A stretch of 64,000 nucleotides of DNA. Origin: Rossellomorea aquimaris (GTDB lineage: Bacteria > Bacillota > Bacilli > Bacillales > Bacillaceae_B). The DNA lies in the NCBI RefSeq assembly GCF_003315075.1, contig NZ_QNRJ01000010.1, positions 1 through 64,000 on the forward strand, read 5' to 3'. This document shows, one piece after another, positions 17,173 to 26,331 of this stretch (positions are counted from its first letter, which is position 1; each line of letters begins with the position of its first letter). Position numbers and translations under genes: made by a program. The notes beneath the pieces are model-generated. The model saw only the letters and a list, made by a program, of their open reading frames with translations. It searched no databases and had not been told where the DNA came from.

Positions 17173-18275
17173 GAGTTCTGCATGTGGTCGTGAATATGAA
17201 CCGGGGCGGAGCAGAGACACTGATTATGAATCTGTACCGGAATATCGATCGAACGAAGGTTCAATTCGATTTTTTAACATGTAAAGAAGGTGTTTTCGAT
17301 TCTGAAATTCTTGAGATGGGCGGAAAGATTCATAGGATTTCCTACGTGACAGAAGTTGGGCACTCAGGGTATGTGGAGGAATTGGATATGTTCTTTAAGG
17401 AACACTCATCTTATCAGATTGTTCACTCACATCTGGATAAGATGAGTGGATTGGTGTTGAGGGCTGCCAAGAAAGCGGATGTTCCTGTGAGAATTGCTCA
17501 TAGTCATAATACTCAAAGTGAGGGAGGCGCAGGGGCTAAGTTTTATAAATGGTTAGTCGGCCAGCAGATAAAACGGAGTGCTACTCACTTGTTTGCTTGT
17601 TCAAATGCTGCCTCTGAGTGGTTATTCGGAAATCAGGCAGATAAAGCACACCTTATAAAAAACGGAATCGAGTTCGAAAAATTTCAATTTTCCTTCTATA
17701 TTCGAAATCAGGTTAGAGCTGAACTTCAACTAAATAACGACACGCTGGTTTTAGGTCACGTTGGAAGGTTTTGTGAACAAAAAAATCATATGTTTTTACT
17801 CGAAACCTTTGCCGAGATTCACAAAAGAGTGCCTGATTCGAAATTAGTTCTAGTAGGGGACGGACCTTTAAAAGGGAAAATAAAAGATAAAATAAGAAAC
17901 CTGAATTTACAACACGCTGTTTTGGTTCTGGGCGTGAGGGATGATATCCCTTTATTACTCCAAGCATTTGATGCTTTCTTATTCCCATCTTTTCACGAGG
18001 GTCTTCCAGTGACACTGATTGAAGCACAAGGTGCAGGATTGCCTTGTTATATTTCAGAAACGATTACAGAAGAAGTAGATATGGGAAATGGTTTAGTTCG
18101 TTTCTTACCCATTACAAATATGAAGGTTTGGGTGGAACAGATATTAGATAGTGAAAATACACAATTAGCAAGGAATGTCTCTCATGCTGCCTTTACTCTT
18201 AAAGGTTATGACATTCGTAAAACAGCACAAGATACTGAGAGATCATACATAACGCTGGGAGGGAAAACGGGATGA
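17157..18275 (+). CDS. epsF: EpsF-like glycosyltransferase family 4
   Basis: Retaining glycosyltransferase of 372 residues. It begins LRVLHVVVNMNRGGAETLIMNLYRN, a GT4 acceptor-binding pattern, and carries SHLDKMSGLVLRAAKKADVPVRIAHSHN typical of EpsF. The donor side has LVGDGPLKGKI and the E-x7-E pattern EGLPVTLIE. AGGAGGTGG gives a strong ribosome binding site. It overlaps its neighbours on both sides, so is translationally coupled. Confidence 0.9.
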   Translation: MGSPLRVLHVVVNMNRGGAETLIMNLYRNIDRTKVQFDFLTCKEGVFDSEILEMGGKIHRISYVTEVGHSGYVEELDMFFKEHSSYQIVHSHLDKMSGLVLRAAKKADVPVRIAHSHNTQSEGGAGAKFYKWLVGQQIKRSATHLFACSNAASEWLFGNQADKAHLIKNGIEFEKFQFSFYIRNQVRAELQLNNDTLVLGHVGRFCEQKNHMFLLETFAEIHKRVPDSKLVLVGDGPLKGKIKDKIRNLNLQHAVLVLGVRDDIPLLLQAFDAFLFPSFHEGLPVTLIEAQGAGLPCYISETITEEVDMGNGLVRFLPITNMKVWVEQILDSENTQLARNVSHAAFTLKGYDIRKTAQDTERSYITLGGKTG

Positions 18276-19156
18276 AGCAATTAACGGTCTTCACTCCAAC
18301 CTATAACCGGGCGTATTGTCTGGGTCAGTGTTATGAAAGTCTTAAAAGGCAAACGAATAAAAATTTCACATGGATGATCATTGATGACGGGTCAACGGAT
18401 CATACAAATGAACTAGTGGCGAAATGGGTGAAGGAAGAACAAGTTCACATTATCTATCACTGGCAGGAAAATCAGGGCATGCATGGAGCTCACAATACTG
18501 CCTACCAGTTAATACATACAGAGCTTAACGTATGTATAGATTCTGATGATTATATGCCAGATGATGCGGTTGAAAAGATCCTATCATTTTGGAATGATCA
18601 TGGAAGTTCTAAAGTAAGTGGAATGATTGGATTAGATGCCTATCATGATGGGGGTGTCATCGGAACAAAGTTACCAGACACAATCGGCTCTTCCACCCTA
18701 TTTGATTTATATAATAAATACGGAGTAACAGGGGATAAAAAATTAGTCTACCGTACAGAGTTAACGAAGAAATACCCTTATCCAATCTTTCATCAGGAAA
18801 AATATGTCGGTCTTGCCTATAAGTATTACATGCTTGATAAGGAATATAAAATGCTCCTGATGAATGAAGTGATCTGCCGTGTGGAATATTTAGCTGACGG
18901 ATCTTCCGTCAATATGTTGAATCAGTATCGGAAGAATCCGAAAGGATTTTCCTTTTATAGGAAGGAACTGATGAAACTGCCATTCGCCAGTACTACATTT
19001 AAATTTAGGCAGGCGATTCATTATGTTTCAAGCAGTTTAATCAGTCGGAATTGGAATTTTATGAGTGAGACGCCTGATAAACGATTAACATTATTGGCAC
19101 TCCCCTTTGGAATCACCCTATATCTCTACATTAATCAGAAAACAAAAATAGCATGA
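18272..19156 (+). CDS. Glycosyltransferase family 2
   Basis: GT-A fold glycosyltransferase, 294 residues. The nucleotide-sugar site is clear: FTPTYNRAYCLGQCYESLKRQT at the start, DDGSTD near residue 41 and the metal-binding CIDSDDY near 89. It sits where EpsE lies in some Bacillus operons, but I cannot tell from sequence alone whether it has the flagellar clutch activity of EpsE. Overlaps epsF by 4 nt (ATGA). Confidence 0.88.
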   Translation: MKQLTVFTPTYNRAYCLGQCYESLKRQTNKNFTWMIIDDGSTDHTNELVAKWVKEEQVHIIYHWQENQGMHGAHNTAYQLIHTELNVCIDSDDYMPDDAVEKILSFWNDHGSSKVSGMIGLDAYHDGGVIGTKLPDTIGSSTLFDLYNKYGVTGDKKLVYRTELTKKYPYPIFHQEKYVGLAYKYYMLDKEYKMLLMNEVICRVEYLADGSSVNMLNQYRKNPKGFSFYRKELMKLPFASTTFKFRQAIHYVSSSLISRNWNFMSETPDKRLTLLALPFGITLYLYINQKTKIA

Positions 19157-19185
19157 ATTGATTTTCTTTTGAAAGGATCCTATTA

Positions 19186-20265
19186 ATGACCATATTATGG
19201 ATGAATCTTTTCCTGGTATTCCTTTTTTCCTTTTTCTCCAGGTATGCCGCCTCAACAGGAACGATGACAATGACGAGTCGGGTTACAATCAGACCGAATA
19301 AGCTGATAGCTATTGGTGCGCTATTATCCCTTGTACTTGTATCGGGTCTTCGCTCTAATATCGGTGATACTTACTTCTATAAGCATGCATATGAAGTAAG
19401 TCAGTTTACCTGGGACTATATCTTAAGCCAAAAGGATATTGGTTTTGGCATCCTTCAAATGGTACTAAAAAATTATGTCTCTGAAGATCCTCAAGTGCTA
19501 TTATTTACAGCAGCATTATTGACTAATACTCTGATTTTTATCGTATTATACAACTATTCAAGAATGCTCGAGCTCAGCTTATATGTGTATATAGCAGGGG
19601 GATTATTTCTTATATCAATGAATGGGATCAGACAGCTCCTTGCGGCGGCAATCATATTCACCGCCACAAAATATTTAATAGATGGTAACTGGATTAAATA
19701 TTTTGCCATTGTCATCACCGCTTCCTTCTTTCATCAAAGCGCACTCATATTACTTCCTATTTATTTCTTAGTTCGGTCAAAGGCATGGTCCAAATCAACG
19801 GTTGTACTCATCATTTTCGCTCTCATCATTGTAGTGGGGTTTGACCAGTTTACCTCTTTCTTGTTTTCAGCCATTGAGGACACCCAATACGGGCACTACA
19901 AAGACTTTGCGGAAGGTGGAGCGAACATCGTGAGAGTAGTCGTTGAGATGGTTCCAATTGTCATTGCCTATCTTGGGAGGGATAAGCTAAGAGAAATCTT
20001 CCCTGAAAGTGATGTGATTGTTAATATGGCTCTCCTGGGATTGGTGTTTATGTTGATTTCTACTCAGAATTGGATCTTTGCCAGGTTCTCCATCTATTTT
20101 AGTTTATACCAGCTGATCCTAATATCATGGATCGTTAAATTGTTTGAAAAAAAGGATCGAAAAATCATTTATCTTGGCATTGTCAGTTGTTATTTTCTGT
20201 ATTTTTTCTATGAAAATATTATAAGTTTAAACATTTTTTACAAGAGTGACTATATTAATTGGTAA
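19186..20265 (+). CDS. epsG: EpsG-like membrane polymerase
   Basis: Multi-spanning membrane protein of 359 residues with about ten hydrophobic segments and the EpsG family signature VSGLRSNIGDTYFY(KH) near residue 45-60 and SMNGIRQLLAAAI near 145. Members are thought to polymerise exopolysaccharide repeat units at the membrane. GAAAGGATCC precedes the ATG. No separate Wzy candidate is seen in the window, which fits this being the polymerase. Confidence 0.87.
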   Translation: MTILWMNLFLVFLFSFFSRYAASTGTMTMTSRVTIRPNKLIAIGALLSLVLVSGLRSNIGDTYFYKHAYEVSQFTWDYILSQKDIGFGILQMVLKNYVSEDPQVLLFTAALLTNTLIFIVLYNYSRMLELSLYVYIAGGLFLISMNGIRQLLAAAIIFTATKYLIDGNWIKYFAIVITASFFHQSALILLPIYFLVRSKAWSKSTVVLIIFALIIVVGFDQFTSFLFSAIEDTQYGHYKDFAEGGANIVRVVVEMVPIVIAYLGRDKLREIFPESDVIVNMALLGLVFMLISTQNWIFARFSIYFSLYQLILISWIVKLFEKKDRKIIYLGIVSCYFLYFFYENIISLNIFYKSDYINW

Positions 20266-20280
20266 GAACGGAGGATGAAT

Positions 20281-21318
20281 ATGGCTATATTGATTACTGG
20301 TGGCGCAGGTTATATCGGAAGCCACACATGCATTGAACTACTAAATGCAGGTTATGACCTTATCGTGGTAGACAATTTTTCAAACAGTAAACCTGAAGCA
20401 CTTAAGAGAGTTTCAGAGATCACGAGAAAATACTTTCGTACTTATTGTCTGGATTTACAAAATCGGGAAGGTCTGGAAAAGGTATTTGCAGATAACGAGA
20501 TTGAGGCGGTGATTCATTTTGCCGGCTCCAAGGCGGTTGGGGAGTCGGTTCATTTTCCACTTAAATATTATGAAAATAATATGAACAGCACCATCACTCT
20601 TTGTAAAGTCATGAAAAAGTTCAATGTAAATAAACTCGTATTCAGTTCATCAGCCACTGTATATGGTGCGACGAATACGGTACCGATTACAGAAGAGACT
20701 CCTTTAAAGGCGACAAATCCATACGGTCGTACAAAGCAGATGATTGAAGAGTTATTGCAGGACCTTTATAATTCTGACCGTGAATGGAGCATTGCCCTGC
20801 TTCGTTATTTCAACCCTGTGGGGGCTCATGAAAGTGGCCGGATTGGTGAGGATCCTAATGGAATCCCCAATAACCTCATGCCATATATTTCTCAAGTGGC
20901 AATTGGGAAATTGAAAAAACTTCAAGTGTTCGGAGACGATTACCCAACAGTAGACGGCACCGGGGTAAGAGATTATATTCATGTGGTCGACCTGGCCCTT
21001 GGTCATGTCAAAGCTTTGGAAAGACTGCTTACTACTAGCGGAATCGATGCATATAATTTAGGTACCGGAAGAGGATACAGTGTGCTTGAAGTCTTATCAG
21101 CATATGAAAGAGCAACTGGGAAAACCATTCCATATACGGTAGTGGAAAAGCGGCCGGGAGATGTGGCCGTTTGTTATGCTGATACATCAAAAGCGAAAGA
21201 GAAACTAAACTGGGAAGCGGTTAAAGGGATTGATGAGATCTGTAAGGATTCCTGGAGATGGCAACAACATAATCCGTTTGGTTACGAGAAACAATCCAAA
21301 TTGTTAGTGAAGAACTAG
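20281..21318 (+). CDS. galE: UDP-glucose 4-epimerase
   Basis: NAD-dependent SDR enzyme interconverting UDP-glucose and UDP-galactose. The 345-residue protein has the Rossmann motif GGAGYIGSH at residues 7-15, catalytic Ser/Tyr/Lys in SSSATVYG and NPYGRTK, and the RPGDVAVCYAD substrate region. I chose ATG 20281 (six nt after GGAGG) over ATG 20275. A terminator follows 3 bp after the stop, inside the operon. Confidence 0.95.
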   Translation: MAILITGGAGYIGSHTCIELLNAGYDLIVVDNFSNSKPEALKRVSEITRKYFRTYCLDLQNREGLEKVFADNEIEAVIHFAGSKAVGESVHFPLKYYENNMNSTITLCKVMKKFNVNKLVFSSSATVYGATNTVPITEETPLKATNPYGRTKQMIEELLQDLYNSDREWSIALLRYFNPVGAHESGRIGEDPNGIPNNLMPYISQVAIGKLKKLQVFGDDYPTVDGTGVRDYIHVVDLALGHVKALERLLTTSGIDAYNLGTGRGYSVLEVLSAYERATGKTIPYTVVEKRPGDVAVCYADTSKAKEKLNWEAVKGIDEICKDSWRWQQHNPFGYEKQSKLLVKN

Positions 21319-21321
21319 GTA

Positions 21322-21351
21322 CAGGTGCTACACATAGCAGCTGCTTTTTTT
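21322..21351 (+). terminator. Intrinsic terminator inside the eps operon
   Basis: Stem CAG-g-TGCTA / TAGCA-g-CTG with the loop CACA, followed by C and seven T, directly after galE. The next genes (epsL, epsM, epsN) lie in the same direction without an obvious new promoter, so readthrough is needed; an EAR-type element upstream would supply it. Confidence 0.75.
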
Positions 21352-21375
21352 ATGTTCAATGTAAGGAGAAGAAAT

Positions 21376-21537
21376 ATGAATATAACTGAAAATCTAACTG
21401 TCGAAGATCTTCAGGAGCTTTTAAAAACAATGTATCAAAAGGGAATTCAATCAGAAGAAGTGAATACAAGTGAATTTCTAGACGAAATAAAGGAAAGCAT
21501 CATCTCCCTCTGTACTACAAATGAGATCGATAACTGA
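21376..21537 (+). CDS. Small acidic protein of unknown function between galE and epsL
   Basis: A 53-residue acidic helical protein (MNITENLTVEDLQELLKTMY...) with the ribosome binding site AAGGAGAAG 5 nt before ATG 21376. I do not recognise the family. Codon use and spacing (21 bp before epsL) suggest a real operon gene. No signal peptide or membrane segment. Confidence 0.6.
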   Translation: MNITENLTVEDLQELLKTMYQKGIQSEEVNTSEFLDEIKESIISLCTTNEIDN

Positions 21538-21558
21538 TCATCAAGGAAGTGATTTCAA

Positions 21559-22146
21559 ATGATCAAACGAATAATGGATATTAGTATTTCATCGATTTTA
21601 CTTTTGATTTTGGTTCCGTTAATGGTTCCGATCATGTTATGTATCAAGATTAAAATGGGATCACCTCTATTGTTTTGTCAGCAAAGGCCAGGGTTACACG
21701 GAAAACCATTCATCCTATATAAATTCAGAACCATGTTAAATGGTGATGGTATAGCGGATGAACTGAGATTGACTCCCCTTGGAAGATTTCTTAGAAAGTA
21801 TAGTTTTGATGAATTTCCCCAGTTAATCAATGTGCTGAAGGGTGACATGAGTTTAGTGGGTCCAAGGCCATTGTTAATGGAGTATCTGCCACTTTATTCT
21901 AAAGAACAATACATTCGGCATTTCGCGAAGCCCGGAATAACCGGATGGGCTCAGGTGAACGGGAGGAATGCAATCTCATGGGAAGAAAAATTCTTATTGG
22001 ATATTTGGTACGTCAAGAATCAAAGTTTCCTTCTCGATATGAAAATCCTTGCCAAAACCCTCATCAAAGTGATCAAAAAAGAGGGAATCACTGGTCAGAA
22101 TCATGTCACGATGGAAAAGTTCAAAGGGTCGAAAGAAGTGGTCTGA
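21559..22146 (+). CDS. epsL: EpsL-like undecaprenyl-phosphate sugar phosphotransferase
   Basis: Initiating sugar transferase that puts the first sugar-phosphate on undecaprenyl phosphate at the membrane. The 195-residue protein has one N-terminal membrane segment (about 8-29) and the bacterial sugar transferase block: PFILYKFRTM near 52, then DEFPQLINVLKGDMSLVGPRP near 94-114 and KPGITGWAQVNGRN near 128. It lacks the extra N-terminal membrane helices of WbaP-type proteins, as EpsL does. Together with EpsC, EpsN and EpsM it probably starts the repeat unit with a bacillosamine-type sugar. Confidence 0.93.
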   Translation: MIKRIMDISISSILLLILVPLMVPIMLCIKIKMGSPLLFCQQRPGLHGKPFILYKFRTMLNGDGIADELRLTPLGRFLRKYSFDEFPQLINVLKGDMSLVGPRPLLMEYLPLYSKEQYIRHFAKPGITGWAQVNGRNAISWEEKFLLDIWYVKNQSFLLDMKILAKTLIKVIKKEGITGQNHVTMEKFKGSKEVV

Positions 22147-22147
22147 T

Positions 22148-22792
22148 ATGAAGGTCGTAATGATCGGAAATGGTGGTCATAGTAAAGTCGTTCAGGAGAT
22201 GGTAATAAGACAGGGGTGCAGTGTTCATGGCATATTAGATGACAAATATGAAAGTGAGCAAAACATTGACGGTATTGTTTATGCTCCATTGACTTCCATT
22301 CATAAAATACTGGATGAAGAGATGAAAGTGGTCGTAGCGATTGGCGAAAATATGGTTAGAAAGCATGTGGTAAGTAAGTTAAAGCTTCCTAGTGAGCGGT
22401 ATTTAACCGTCATTGATCCTACTGCAGTAGTAAGCAATTCGGCAGAAGTTGGATATGGAACAGTTGTTATGCCAAAAGCTGTGATCAATGCAGATGCCCA
22501 AATCCATGATCACTGTATCATCAACACCGGAGCTGTCATTGAACATGATAACTCAGTAGGGGATTACTCACATATTTCCCCTCAAGCAACATTAACAGGG
22601 AACGTAACGATCGACGAAGGTGTACATATAGGGGCTGGTGTTACAATCATTCCTGGTGTGAAAATAGGGGAATGGTCGATCATTGGAGCCGGAGCGACAG
22701 TCATTCGATCTTTCCCTGCCCATAGTAAGGCAGTGGGGACACCAGCCAGGATCATCAATAGGAGCCTTGGAGTAGTGAAAGATATCATGTAG
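22148..22792 (+). CDS. epsM: EpsM-like sugar O/N-acetyltransferase (NeuD/PglD family)
   Basis: Left-handed beta-helix acetyltransferase predicted to acetylate UDP-4-amino-sugar, giving UDP-di-N-acetylbacillosamine. The 214-residue protein has a small Rossmann-like N-terminal domain (VVMIGNGGHSKVV, residues 3-15) and hexapeptide repeats from about residue 95 to 195, including the catalytic-region GAVIEHD. ATG 22148 directly follows the epsL stop. Confidence 0.92.
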   Translation: MKVVMIGNGGHSKVVQEMVIRQGCSVHGILDDKYESEQNIDGIVYAPLTSIHKILDEEMKVVVAIGENMVRKHVVSKLKLPSERYLTVIDPTAVVSNSAEVGYGTVVMPKAVINADAQIHDHCIINTGAVIEHDNSVGDYSHISPQATLTGNVTIDEGVHIGAGVTIIPGVKIGEWSIIGAGATVIRSFPAHSKAVGTPARIINRSLGVVKDIM

Positions 22793-22810
22793 AGAAAAGG
22801 TGGTTGTTAG

Positions 22811-23980
22811 ATGAAGAAGCCGAGAATCTACCTTTCCCCCCCTCATATGAGTGGAAGGGAACAAGAATATATTAAAGAAGCCTTCCGGACCAATTGGATT
22901 GCCCCATTAGGACCGAATGTGGATGCATTTGAACAAGAGTTAGCCTCATACGTAGGAGCCAGTGAAGCGGTGGCCGTTAATTCGGGAACAGCCGCCATCC
23001 ACTTGGCTCTTTCTTTATTGGGAGTTACCCGGGGAGATACCGTTTTCTGTTCAACACTGACCTTTGTGGCGAGCGCCAATCCCATACTATATCAAGGAGC
23101 AGATCCGGTTTTTATAGACTCGGACTATGATTCCTGGAATATGTCACCCCAGGCGCTTCAACGGGCATTAAAAGACGCTGCCCTTCAAGGAAAGCTTCCA
23201 AAAGCCATCATCATTGTGAATTTATACGGTCAAAGTGCGAAAATGGATGAACTTCTTACTCTTTGTGACCACTATCAGGTCCCAGTTATAGAAGATGCAG
23301 CCGAGTCACTGGGCTCTACTTATAAGGGAAAACCGAGCGGGACATTTGGTCATTTTGGAGTCTACTCATTTAACGGAAATAAAATTATTACCACATCTGG
23401 AGGAGGCATGCTCGTTTCGAACGATGTTGAGTCCCTGCAAAAAGCACGGTTCCTAGCTACCCAGGCAAGAGACCCGGCGCCATATTATCAGCATAGCCAG
23501 GTAGGTCACAATTACCGATTAAGTAATATCTTAGCTGGTGTTGGGAGAGCTCAATTAGAAGTAATCGATGAAAGGGTAAAAGCCAGAAGGCTCATTTTTG
23601 AACGTTACCTGCAATCCCTATCCCATATCCCGGGTATCTCATTCATGCCAGAATTGGATAATAGTATGACAAATAGGTGGCTTACAACCTTTACCATTGA
23701 TGAGATAGAAACAGGAATAACATCATCCGAGTTAATTGAAGCAATGGCAAAAGAGAATATTGAAGCACGTCCAGTATGGAAACCTCTCCATATGCAGCCG
23801 TTATTTAAGGAGGCAACTTACTTCTCTCATAGTGAAGATGAAGATGTCGCACAGCAACTGTTTTCCAGAGGTGTTTGTCTTCCATCAGGGTCAATCATGA
23901 CGGAAGAAGAACAAATGAGAACTGTTGAGTGTGTAGTGAATACGATTGAGGGTGTGTACGCAAGGCAGGATATAATATGA
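22811..23980 (+). CDS. epsN: EpsN-like UDP-sugar aminotransferase (DegT/DnrJ/EryC1 family)
   Basis: PLP-dependent aminotransferase of 389 residues that aminates the 4-keto sugar made by EpsC. Seen are SPPHMSGREQEYIKEAF at the N-terminus, VNSGTAAIHLAL near 57, EDAAESLGSTYKG near 162 and the PLP-lysine region SFNGNKIITTSGGGM near 187-201. GAAAAGGTGG precedes the ATG. It completes the EpsC-EpsN-EpsM trio. Confidence 0.94.
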   Translation: MKKPRIYLSPPHMSGREQEYIKEAFRTNWIAPLGPNVDAFEQELASYVGASEAVAVNSGTAAIHLALSLLGVTRGDTVFCSTLTFVASANPILYQGADPVFIDSDYDSWNMSPQALQRALKDAALQGKLPKAIIIVNLYGQSAKMDELLTLCDHYQVPVIEDAAESLGSTYKGKPSGTFGHFGVYSFNGNKIITTSGGGMLVSNDVESLQKARFLATQARDPAPYYQHSQVGHNYRLSNILAGVGRAQLEVIDERVKARRLIFERYLQSLSHIPGISFMPELDNSMTNRWLTTFTIDEIETGITSSELIEAMAKENIEARPVWKPLHMQPLFKEATYFSHSEDEDVAQQLFSRGVCLPSGSIMTEEEQMRTVECVVNTIEGVYARQDII

Positions 23981-24006
23981 TGTCAAAAAATATGAGGTAA
24001 TGATGA

Positions 24007-24354
24007 ATGATAGGTTCAAATATAAGTACGATTCGAAAACGCAGAGGACTCACTTTATCCGAACTTGCAGATCGGGCAAATGTTTCTAAATCCTATCTGA
24101 GTAATTTAGAGAGGAACTTAAATAAGAATCCCTCGATTCAAGTCATAGAGAAAATCTCGACTGTATTGGACGTGGAATTAATGACCCTTCTTCAATTCAA
24201 TGCACCTGAAGAAAATAGGGAACTCCTTGAGAGCGAGTGGCTGGACTTTATCAATGAATTGAAGGATTCAGGGATTGAGAAAGAGCAATTACAACAATAT
24301 AAAGCAGTGATTGAATTTATAAAGTGGCAGAATCATAAGGTAGAAGAGAAATAA
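24007..24354 (+). CDS. SinR/SlrR-family biofilm master repressor homologue
   Basis: A 115-residue DNA-binding protein. Residues 1-65 form an Xre-type helix-turn-helix (IGSNISTIRKRRGLTLSELA, then KSYLSNLERNLNKNPSIQV, strikingly like SinR). Residues 75-110 (ESEWLDFINELKDSGIEKEQ...) match the SinR dimerisation domain that binds SinI. SinR represses the eps and tapA operons in B. subtilis; SlrR is its paralogue, encoded next to eps. Placement inside the eps operon, 26 bp after epsN, suggests feedback. SinR-like operators are present at several promoters of the window. Which paralogue this is cannot be decided here. Confidence 0.9.
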   Translation: MIGSNISTIRKRRGLTLSELADRANVSKSYLSNLERNLNKNPSIQVIEKISTVLDVELMTLLQFNAPEENRELLESEWLDFINELKDSGIEKEQLQQYKAVIEFIKWQNHKVEEK

Positions 24355-24380
24355 TATGTTGGGAGGAGGAGAATGCTCTG

Positions 24381-25112
24381 GTGAGAAATAACATACCTAA
24401 TACGATACACTATTGCTGGTTTGGAGGAAAGGAAAAGCCGGACATAGTAAAAAGATGTTTGGATAGTTGGGGAAAACACTTACAAGATTACGAAATAATT
24501 GAGTGGAATGAAAATAATTTTAACATTGATCAAAATGCATATGTAAAACAAGCTTATGACTTTGGGAAATATGCATTTGTCAGTGACTATGTAAGAGTGT
24601 ATGCGCTGTACCACTTCGGGGGGATATATTTAGATACAGATGTAGAAGTTTTTAAATCATTCAACGATCTATTACACCATGAATCTTTCTGGGGATTCGA
24701 GCAAGGAAACTTTATTGCAACCAGCACAATTGGAGCAGCAAAAGAGAACACTTTCATCAAATCGTTTTTAGATTCATATGAATCAAGAACATTTATTAAA
24801 GATGACGGAAGTCTGGATGAGTTGACTAATGTGGCAACCGTTACAAGCATTTTAAATGACATGGGACTGAAGTGTAATGGGAAATATCAAGAGATTAAAG
24901 ATATAGGAGCATTTTATCCTCAAACTTTTTTTTCTCCCTACGATTACATTAATTTTAGAACCTTTAAAAATGAAAATACGTATGCTATACATCACTTTTA
25001 TAAAAGTTGGTTACCGTTTAGGGCTAGAATTAAAAACAGTGTTAAGAAATCAATTTGTAAAATTATTGGCGGAGATAGTGTTGAAAAACTAAGAAAGCTA
25101 ACGTCTAACTAA
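24381..25112 (+). CDS. GT32-type capsular glycosyltransferase
   Basis: A 243-residue glycosyltransferase with the DXD sugar-binding region (OCH1-like): IPNTIHYCWFGGKEKPD at the start, the block YAFVSDYVRVYALYHFGG, and YLDTDVEV near residue 80. Start is GTG 24381, 8 nt after GGGAGGAGGAG. From here to about 34530 the DNA is much richer in A+T than the eps core, which suggests a separately acquired cassette. Confidence 0.88.
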   Translation: MRNNIPNTIHYCWFGGKEKPDIVKRCLDSWGKHLQDYEIIEWNENNFNIDQNAYVKQAYDFGKYAFVSDYVRVYALYHFGGIYLDTDVEVFKSFNDLLHHESFWGFEQGNFIATSTIGAAKENTFIKSFLDSYESRTFIKDDGSLDELTNVATVTSILNDMGLKCNGKYQEIKDIGAFYPQTFFSPYDYINFRTFKNENTYAIHHFYKSWLPFRARIKNSVKKSICKIIGGDSVEKLRKLTSN

Positions 25113-25130
25113 TTAGGTGGATAAAAATAG

Positions 25131-26309
25131 ATGAAAAATATACTGATTGCCTCCTTTGATATGGAGGTGGGTGGAGTTGAAAGAAGTTTAGTTAGTATGT
25201 TAAATAATTTTGACTATAAAAATTACAAAGTTGATTTAATGCTATATAGTCATACTGGTGACTTTATGGAACTTCTGCCTGCAGGACCAACTCTGCTACC
25301 AGAGAATAACATATACAAAACGTTTCGAATGCCTGTTTCAGCGGTGTTGAAGAAGGGAAACTGGGCCATTGGTGTAACAAGGATGCTTGCGAGATATAAG
25401 GCAAATCTCCAAAAAAACGCTGAAACAGGATATAAGCAAATGCAATACATGTGGAAGTATGCCCTCCCTTTCTTACCAAAGATGGAGAAAGAGTATGATA
25501 TTGCCATCAGTTATTTATGGCCGCATTTTTTTGTAGCGGAAAAAGTAAAAGCTAAGACTAAGATAGCATGGATTCATACGGACTATTCAACTGTAGAGAT
25601 AGATGTGAAATTAGACCTGGAATTATGGAGTGAATTTGATTATATTGTGGCTGTATCTGAAGAATGTAAAAGAGCTTTCTTATTAACTCATCCTTCACTT
25701 CATAAGAAAGTATTAGTTATTGAAAACATAACATCTCCAGAATTTGTTAGGGATTTATCGAATGAATTAGTTGAAGATTTTATAACCCAAGATAGAAGGT
25801 TTAAATTGCTTTCAGTAGGGAGATTATCGTACGCAAAAGGTATTGATATCGCTGTAAAAGCATTGGAAATACTTAAAAACAAGGGCTATAACAATATTTC
25901 TTGGTATGTTGTTGGTTATGGTGGAGAGGAAAATAACATTAGAGAATTAATTCGAGAGAACAAATTAGAGGACTCATTTATCTTATTAGGAAAAAAAATA
26001 AATCCTTACCCGTATATGAAAATAGCAGATATTTACGTTCAACCTTCTCGTTATGAAGGTAAAGCTGTTACAGTCAGTGAGGCTCAGATAATTGGAAAAC
26101 CTGTTCTAATAACAAATTATATGACCGCAAACAGTCAGGTGCATAATGGAGTTGATGGTTCAATTTGTGATTTAACTCCTGAAGGCTTAGCTGATGGTAT
26201 TGAAAAGTTGTATAAAAATAAAGAGGAAAGAAGTAAGTTAGAAAGAAATTGCTCGAATACTATATTCGATAACAGGTTAGAGTTGGAAAAATTATACAAA
26301 ATTATATAG
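25131..26309 (+). CDS. Glycosyltransferase family 4 (first of four related genes)
   Basis: A 392-residue GT-B glycosyltransferase. N-terminal ILIASFDMEVGGVERSLVSM is the GT4 acceptor loop. The C-terminal donor domain has SVGRLSYAKGIDIAVKA and the E-x7-E pattern EGKAVTVSE. It shares layout and many positions (for example KTKIAWIHTDY) with the three GT4 proteins at 27459, 28644 and 29873, so the four look like products of duplication. Donor and acceptor unknown. Confidence 0.88.
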   Translation: MKNILIASFDMEVGGVERSLVSMLNNFDYKNYKVDLMLYSHTGDFMELLPAGPTLLPENNIYKTFRMPVSAVLKKGNWAIGVTRMLARYKANLQKNAETGYKQMQYMWKYALPFLPKMEKEYDIAISYLWPHFFVAEKVKAKTKIAWIHTDYSTVEIDVKLDLELWSEFDYIVAVSEECKRAFLLTHPSLHKKVLVIENITSPEFVRDLSNELVEDFITQDRRFKLLSVGRLSYAKGIDIAVKALEILKNKGYNNISWYVVGYGGEENNIRELIRENKLEDSFILLGKKINPYPYMKIADIYVQPSRYEGKAVTVSEAQIIGKPVLITNYMTANSQVHNGVDGSICDLTPEGLADGIEKLYKNKEERSKLERNCSNTIFDNRLELEKLYKII

Positions 26310-26331
26310 TGAACTGAAAGGAGAGTGAAAA

